Source: Sarcocystis neurona
Taxonomy: Eukaryota; Apicomplexa; Conoidasida; Eucoccidiorida; Sarcocystidae
DNA: 64,000 nucleotides
Assembly: GCA_000727475.1 (NCBI GenBank)
Contig: KL647294.1
Coordinates: 3,876,743 to 3,940,742, forward strand
Direction: 5' to 3'
Shown: positions 45,201 to 54,200 of the stretch, in pieces
Layout: each line of letters starts with the position of its first letter
How positions within the stretch are numbered: the first letter of the stretch is position 1
Program-made: the position numbers and the translations under genes
The notes under the pieces: generated by a model
The model's database searches: none
The model's input: the letters and a program-made list of their open reading frames with translations, nothing else
Told to the model about the DNA's origin: nothing

Positions 45201-48200
45201 CTTGGCTCTCTATGCGGCTTGCCATGGCTGGATGGTACGTTCTCCTCCAAACTTCGTACTTGTCCCCACGATAAAATATACGTAAGTTGCCCAGTACATT
45301 TCCCTCCCCTTAAAAGTCATTTCTGTGAAGAGAGAGATGAAATACTTCACGAACACAGAGAGAGAGAGAGAAAGACAGAAATATATGTATATGTGTGTGG
45401 ACCTTCACACGTATATTAATATATATGATAGACGCTAGTCACTTGAATGTACCTCTACATATGTGTACAACGTACAAGTATACATACATATATATATACT
45501 TTATAAAAGCATACAGATGTGTGTATATATATACTAATACGTATGTGCTTCCTCAACGTTACAGAAGCACATATATATATGTATGTCTTCTGTATATATA
45601 TGCTTATATATATGTGCTTGTATGACGTTGTTGAAGGATATACGTATTCGTATATATATAGTACAGAAGCATATAGGTGTGTATGTGTATGTTGACGTAT
45701 TTGTTTTCGATGGTATATAGGGGGAAGCTGGTGCGCATGCATAATGTGTAGATGCTCGAAGAGAGAGAGGGAGAGCGAAAGCGGCGAAAAAGTGGACTTC
45801 CCTGCTGCTGCCCCTCATATACGCGGTAGACCGGCACTCACCCACCTTATGTGTATGTCTTAAAAGGAAGGAAAAGCAGCAGAGTAAAAAAGAGAGAAGT
45901 GCAGTCGAACGTCGAAGTTTTTTTCACCGACCCCCCCCATGAAGTCTTCGATACGACGTCCTTCCTGCGCCTCTTCCCATGGCCCTGCGTCTCCCCGCAT
46001 GCACACATATATACACATATATATATATCCACGTCTATATATGTGTATGTATCTGCACCAGGGAAATCACCGATATTTCTGTATCTATAAAGAAATAATA
46101 TGCATATGCATATATATACATTTGTTGATAGACGTATACACATCTACACAGATATATATATATATATGTACATACTCAGGCACAAATATACACAGGGAGA
46201 CATATATATATATATATATATCCTCACATATATGAAGGTCCACATATGTATGTATAGAAGCAGAGAGGTGGACAGACCAACCCAAGTAGAAGTACACATG
46301 GAGAGAAGCATTTTTGTAAATAGAAAGGCGTATATACGGATGTGTACTTCTCCATGTATATGTACGTATATGTCGCCGGGTTGCTGCAGTAGCGCCTCTT
46401 GCTGCTCGTCGTCGTCTCTTTCGTTCTCTGGCTGGATCCGCGCCGTCTCCAAGTAAATTACCTCATATATATATATGTATAGTATTACTGGTGTATATGA
46501 ATGGACATATAAACGAGTTGGGGAAGTCCTTTTTATGTGTAGACGTACAGACGCGGTAATACCAGATAATCATACATATATATACATATACGTGTGGACG
46601 CATATATGTGTATCTATGTCTGCGCGTATATATAAGTGTTTATGTGTACACAGTCCTCCTACATATAGAGAGAGATATATACAAATAGTGGATGTACGTA
46701 TATATATATGTGTGTGTACAGTAATCCTGTACAATATATATAGACGGCAATACATATGGATGTACGTATACATATATTTATATATATTTGATGTGTTCCA
46801 AGTAATATTGCGTCTATATACACGTGTATATGTGTGTGTCTGTGAATGTATATATGTATATATGTATGTATATGGAGGTATGTACGTATGTATGTATATG
46901 TAGGTATGGATGTATGTATATGTGTGTGTGTATATGTACGTGTTACACACGTGTGAATACATGTATATATATGTGTACGTCGTTGCGTGTATTTATGGAC
47001 TTTTATTTACATATGTAGAGTTCGTCGGGGTATCCACTTACTTCAACAATACATATGTATGTCCCTACATATATATATATATGTGTAGATATATGCGTAT
47101 ATAGGTGTACTCATATATATATATACATGTATGTATATATACGTATATGTTAAGCATAGGAAATTTGGTGTTTTCGTGTCAGGTGGTGCGAGTGCTGCTG
47201 CTCGTGCTCCTGCTGCGGTAGGTCTTGCTCGCAGGGCTGTCTTGCTGCTGCTGTTTCTCCTGGTACTGCTGACGCGGTGTGTGTCAGCTGCTGCTGCTGC
47301 CATGGCTCTCTTGCTCTGGCTTCTCCTGTTACTGTTGCTGCAGCGCGTGCCCTGCGGCCTCTTTTTTCCCTGCTGCCGCGCCTTCTCCTTCCACCACAAC
47401 GGCTGTCGTGTTGCTGTTGTATACCTGCTGCTGGCATGTTGCTCCTGCTGCCGTCTACCTGCGTTTTCTGGCTTGCTGCTGCTGTCTACCTGCTCCTCTC
47501 GTGCTGCTCCTGGCACGCTGCTGCTGCGTGCCTGCTCCTGCCTTGCCGGTGCTCTCTTCCTGCTCCTGACTTGCTGCTGCCGCCTGCTGCTGCTCCTGAT
47601 ATGCTGCTACTTTGCTGCTGCTGCGGACGCAGGCCACGGCGTCGGAGAAGGAGCGTCTGCTGCACTGCAACGTCACCCGCTGGTTTGATCATGTGCAGCA
47701 TCTCCCCGGTAAATCTTCCTTCCCAGCACGTACATAAACATACAAATATAGACAAACATATATGTTTCCCCCCTACCTATATATATATATATATACGAAT
47801 AGCACCGGTGCACACCCTCATATATATATATATGTATGCAGATACCTGTCTTCCTGAGAATACATACATAAACCTTTATCAACTCGGGGGCAATAAATAA
47901 ATATACACATATAACGCATATGTATGTGCGTATGTGTGTGCACGTATTCATCTACGTATATATATATATGGAGAGACAGAGGAAGAGAGGAGTGGACTGC
48001 AGGTCTTTGATTATATGGAGAATGTTTATCAAATGATCTTTATCCTTATCCTTTTGATTACGTGCCCACACGTATGCAGCCGGGCGGATAGGTGGCCGAT
48101 GGTGGCTGCGGTGCCGCTGCTGGTGCTGGTGCGTGTTGAAAGCTGCTGCTGCTGCTGCTCTTCTGCACCTCATCGTTCTCATCTGCTGGCTCGTTGCTGT

Positions 48201-51200
48201 TGATCGCCTTTTCCTCTTTCTTATGCCGGAAGATCTTCTGCGGCTCGTGTCTGCATGCACACTCGCGGGCAGCCTTATCAAACATCTACGAGAGCGAATG
48301 CAGGAAACTTCTTCTTTCTTCTTCATCTGTGCAAGTCTGTCTCTTGCTGCGTATGCATATATGTATATATATGTCTATATATACGCACGCCTATTCGTAC
48401 ATACATATATATATATGTGTGTACATATATACGTGGGTCTTAGTATAGAGGGGAAGACAGACTGCGTGTGTATGTAGGCAAGTTTATGTGGCAATATTTG
48501 GACGCATAGCATGTAAGGGTATATACGTAGGCCACTTGACGATGTCCCTGCTGCCTTGGAGGGGAGCCAACGTGTGTGCCTCTCCACGTAGACGTGTTGA
48601 CGTCTGTTGCTGAATCGCATTGCTGCTCTTCCTGCTATTGCTGTTGCTCTTCCTGCCGCTGCTGTTGCTGGTATTGCTGCGGCTGCTGTTGCTTCCGTCC
48701 TGCCGTTGCTGCATCGCTATTGCTGCTGTTGCTGTTGCTGCTGGTGCTGCTCGTTGCCACGCAGGGGTAGCGGGTGCGGTGGAGCAGCTGCCGATTGTCG
48801 ACGTCCTGCCTGCTCCTCTCCCGCAGGTGAGACACGCGCAGCTGCAGCAACAGCAACTGCAAGGGCAGCAGCAAGAGCAGCGGAAGCAGGAGCAGTAGGA
48901 GGGGGCAGTGCTGCTGCTTCGACAAGACAGCCGCCGCCGTCCTGTGAGCCGTGAATCGCGCTCAGAGTCGCAGCAGCAGCAGTAAGGTGCAGCAGGAACA
49001 GCAGCAGTAGCCGTCCGCGTATTCGTAGCAGCAGCGGCGGCAGCATGCGGCAGCGGCAGATGTCCTACTACGATGAGCAGTGGCAGCAACAGCAGCAGCA
49101 GCGCTGCGTCCCCAGCAGCAGGGCTGACACAGCAGAAGTTGCTGTAGTAGGAGCACAGCCGTCCCAGCAATTGCAGCAGCAGAAATAGAAGCGGCCGAGC
49201 ACTTGCACCAGCAACGACGTATAGGAGAAGCAGAGGCATATTTCCTTTATTTTCATTCCGCTGCCTCCTGTGGGCGTCAGAACTGCTGCGGTAGCTGTCG
49301 TCACCGTCGTTCGTACGGACGATCTGCGCTCCTGCTGCGACAGCTGCCGCCGTCCTGCTGCGGCCGGTGCTACGAACCCGGCGACGGGTTGTTTGAGTAT
49401 GGTCGAACGTGCCTTTTTCTAGAAGCTGCTGCTGCTGGTGCTGCTGCCTGCGACGCAGTAACGCCGCAGTTCCTGCTTTCTTGCTGCACCTGCTCCACTG
49501 CTGCTGCTGCTTCTCCTTCTCCTGAGGTGGCGTCTATCGCTGCTGCGTGCACTGCTACTGCTGCTGGGATCATCGTCGACTCGCGCGTTTTCCCCGGCGC
49601 TGCCTCGACTCCGCCGCCGTGGGGGGGCCTGTGGACTGCCGCCGGGTCTCCCGCTGCTGCTGCTCTCCTTTCGTGGCTCTGGCGTTGCTGCTGCTGCTGC
49701 TACAGCTGCGGCTGTGTGGCTGCTGGTGCCGTGTCACTACGTCCGCTGCTGCCGCGTGTGTGGGGTGCACGCAGCGCAACTCCGACGCTGTCTTCGAGAC
49801 GGCGCAGCCGTCGACGCGGAGCTGCTGTGCTGCTGCTGTTGCTGTTGTTTTCCCAGTAGCTGCTGCCAAGTGTGCTTTGGGCTGTTGCACGTTGCTGCGC
49901 GTCTGCCGTGTGGCCTGGTGGTGGGGTGCTGCAGCCTTCTCCTCCGGCTGCCGCAAGAAGAGCGGCAAGCAGCAGCAGCAGCACTGAAGCGCTGTTGCCA
50001 AACGGCATCGGCGGCAGCAGTAGCGGACAGCAGCAACCGCGGAAGAGGAACCAGCAGCAGCCGAAAGATTTGCTCGTCAACGGCGTAGCAACAGGAGAAG
50101 AGTTCAAGCAAAAGATGGACGACAGGCACCGCGGAACTGCAGCAAGAGCAGCAGGAGGAGAAGCAACGAGTTCTAAAGGAAGAAATGACGCAGGCAATAG
50201 ACCCGTGGACGATGTATCACGCCTTCGCGCTGTTGTCGGACAAATACGTAAAATATGGAGGCATCCAGACGCAGATCAGTGCGTTAACACACCCGCCTGA
50301 CCTGCTTCTTCACGCGCCTGTCTACACTCGTGCTGCTCCTGCTGCTCTTTGCTGCGAGCGCTTCCTCCTCCTGCTGCTGTTCTACTGCCTGCTGCTGCTC
50401 CTGCGGCTCCTTCTTTTACTGCTGCTGCTTCCTCCTGCTGCTGTTTTACTGGCTGCTGCTTCTGCCGCACTTCCTCCTGCTGCTGGTGCTGTTCTACTGC
50501 CCGCTGCGGCTCCTGCGGCTGCTTCTTTTACTGCTGCTACGTCCTCCTCCTACTGCTGTTCTACTGCCTGCTGCTCCCGTGGCTCCTTCCTTTACCGCAG
50601 CTGCTTCCTGCTGCTGCTTTTTACTGGCTGCTGCTCCTGCCGCTCGTTCCTTTGCTGCCGCTGCTATCTCCTGCTGCTGCCTCCTCTTTGTGCAGCTGTT
50701 ACTTGGTGCTGCTCCTGCTGCTTCATCCTGCTGTTGTTACTTGCTACCGCTTCTGCTGCTCCTTCCTACTGCTGCTGCTCTCACTGTTGCCCCTGCTGCT
50801 GCTGCTGCTGCGAGTTTTGGCTGCTGCTGTTGCTGCGCTGCCCCCTTTGCTGCCGCTGCGTCTTCGGTGCCAACATCTGAGAAGTGACTCCCTCCCGATT
50901 CTTCTCTTATTTCCCCTCTCTTCGCGCTGTCTGTTGAAATTTTTCTGGCTGCTGCTGCTTCGTGCTGCTCTGCAGTGTCGTCCCCCTACCCGTCCTGCTG
51001 CCGCTCCTTCTAAGTATTCCGCTCCTTCCTGCTGCTGCTGCCGCTGTTCTGCCCTTCGGGGGCCGGAGCTGCGACTGGCTGCGGTGTGCCGCTGCTGCTG
51101 CAGCGTTTCTCCCTACCACTGGCACACTGGTGCTGCTGCTGCTGCCGCTGCAGGCTGCCTCCTGCCGCTGCTGTCCCAACGGTGGTCTTTCACTTGTATC

Positions 51201-54200
51201 CTCGCGACGCTGCTGCTATTGCTGTTGTTGCTGGTGCTCCGGCAACAGCAGCAGCAGCAGCCGCCGCAGCACACCACCGAAGTCCGAACAGCAGCAACAC
51301 CAGCAGCACAGCAGCAACAGCAGCACGGGTCGCAATAGCTTATCGCCTCGTGGACGACAACAACTAATAAATGCCTAGCAGCAGAGGACGACACCTGCAG
51401 CAGCGTGTTCCGCCATTTCTCTCCCCCCATCATTCCACAGGGGAACGGTGGTGGGTGGGGAAGGATGGCGTTTGCTGCTGCTGCTGCTGCGGAAGGGGCT
51501 GCAAATTCTCTTCTTGTTCGCACCGCTGCCATAACAACGCGCTATCACAGTCTTCCCGTATTTCTCCTCATATGTACATGTAGATGGGTGCCGCGTATAT
51601 GTATACATGTATACTTCTTACACATACACGTATATATATGTATAAATGTGTGGTATATATATATATATATGCGTGTGTATGAATGTGTGGTGTGTGTATG
51701 TATATATATGTATATATACGTGTGCTTCTTACATATAAATATATGTGTATGTATAAATATGTGTGTCTTTGTATATATATATATATATATATATTCTGTG
51801 TAGAGGAAGACCCAGGTGGTTGTTTAGGCGAGTATATATACGTTCATACATATATATATATATATGTGCCTAAGCACTTGTATACGTCTGCGTGTGTGTG
51901 TGTGTGTGGTATGTGTACATATATATATATTTGTAGAGATAGGTAGAGACAGTTGAATATGCATGTATCTGTAGAGGCAGAATGCATGTACGTACCTCTG
52001 CAGGACGTCAGATATCGGGCAGAAAAAGTGGCGAAGCAGAGAGACGTGGGGGAGGAGAGGTGGGGGAGAAAAAAAAAACGCCTCCCGGTGAGGACGACTT
52101 CGTATCAGCAGGCAACACATCGTCCAGCCGTCGGCGGGGCAGCAAGACGCAGAAGGGAAGCGAAGAAATGCGGAAGGGGGAGACAGCGCTGGAGGAAATA
52201 TCTCCAAGAAGCAGAACTCTTCCAGACCCGCAATAAATGTGTAGACATAGCGACACGCAGCTGTTAAACTCTCGTTATACGGGCCTCTACGTGTAAAATT
52301 GCATACGTAATATATATACATATATATATATGTATACATATATGAATACATACGTAAAGTAAAACACTTGTTAGACGTACCTCTATATGCGTACCTATGT
52401 ACACTATATATATATACATATGTATATACACACAAACATATATATATGTACACGCCTCCAAGGTAAGTATATATATATATGTACGCGTGGGAGAGTATGT
52501 ATATGTGTGGGGTGCTTCTTGTGGCGGAGGCGTGTGTGATGCGGCGCGGTTGTTTTTTTTTCTGCAAGAAAGGAGATGTCTTCGAGGAGAGGGACGGGCG
52601 AGTGAGTCTCCCTGGTTGCTTCCGTCTTCGTTTCTGCGCGCGCAGACTTTTCTGCGAAGAAGTGGACATCGGAGAAGAACAGCCGCGGCTGATTGCGTCG
52701 GGGTTGGTCCGCTACGCCGCCGCAGAAGAGCTCGAAGGAAAGAAAGTGCTGGTGCTGGCCAACATGAAGCCTCGGCAGCTGCGCGGCTTCCCCTCGCACG
52801 GCATGCTGCTCTGCGCCTCCTCCCTCGACCACACGAAGTGCGAAATTCTCCGCCCGCCGCCGGAGACGCCAGTAAGTTCGAAAGCGAGAGAGACGGCGCG
52901 CACAGCAGCAGGCCGTGGGCCGCGTCGTCCTTCCCCACGCACCCGCTGCAGAGGCAGCACTGGTCTTCTCCCGTGAAGGCAGCAGCAGCAGCAAACTCTC
53001 CTTCTGTGCAGGTGTACGTACACACGCGTGAGGCACTCTCATCAGGACAGAACAGAGGCCGCGAAAGCGAGGGAGATTCGAAGAGGAGGTGCCCGTCGCG
53101 CTGCGAAGAGGCGGCCGAAAGGAGGGGGAAAGAGGGGAAAAGGGGAGACCTGCAGCGGTGCTTCCTAGCGTGCGCGCGGTCTCTTCGCAGCAAACTTGGG
53201 CGCTTGTCGCTGGGGAGAGGCGCAAATGCCGCGCTCGTCGGTCTTCGGCCTTTTGCTGCCCGCAGCAAACTCCCCTCCGTCTTTCGTCTCCCTCTTTTCG
53301 CGCTCCACGCCTCCGCCTCTCGACAGAAGTTCTTCTCCTCCTGGACGTTTATATAGGACTGCTGACGCATGTCTCTATCTCTGTCTGTGTGTGTGCTGCT
53401 CTGGGTTTATATGAAGTATACGCCTGAGTACAAGTACGTACATATATATATGGATGTATAGATGTGGATGTGTGTCTCCGTATATATATGGATTTATGCA
53501 TGTGTGTATGTGTGCGTGTGTGTGTAATAAGTTATAGGCATGTATATGTATGTTTATATACACGCATATCCACACACATATGCATATATACATTGATGCA
53601 GACATATATTCGTATCTGTCCTGATGCACATGTATATGGATGTATATGTAATAAACAAACGTGCTCTTCTACGTGCAGGTTCTAAGTCTCGGAGTATGTG
53701 TGTGCTTATGTCAGCCCGCAGGGCAACATATATGTATACACTATCATGCAGACGTACATATTTGTCTGTGTAAATGTGATGAAGAATATTGGACTGATAT
53801 ATGGCAAGACGTGGACAGCAAGGCGTGTGTGGGGCCGCCGTTGCTGACGCAGCTGCTGCCGGTCCTGCTGCCTCTGCTGCTCTGCGTCCTCGGTTGCTTC
53901 TCTGCGGCATGTGCTGCTGCAGCTGCTGTTTGCTGTCACGCCCACCACACACTCGCTCTCTTTTCCTCTGTCCTTTGCTTCGCCTCATGGCGATGCTGCT
54001 CCTGTCTTGCCTACTGCCTGGCCTGTTACTTCTTCTCTCCGAATCTTCTGTAGACATACATATGCGTGATGTCGTACTATATGACATACGTATACACATC
54101 TCTATAAATAAAGTGTGTAAGTATAGGTACAAAGATTCATCCGCTGCGTTTTCCTGTGCTGTATTCCTATATATATGTATATCTGCACTTTCGTTTGCTG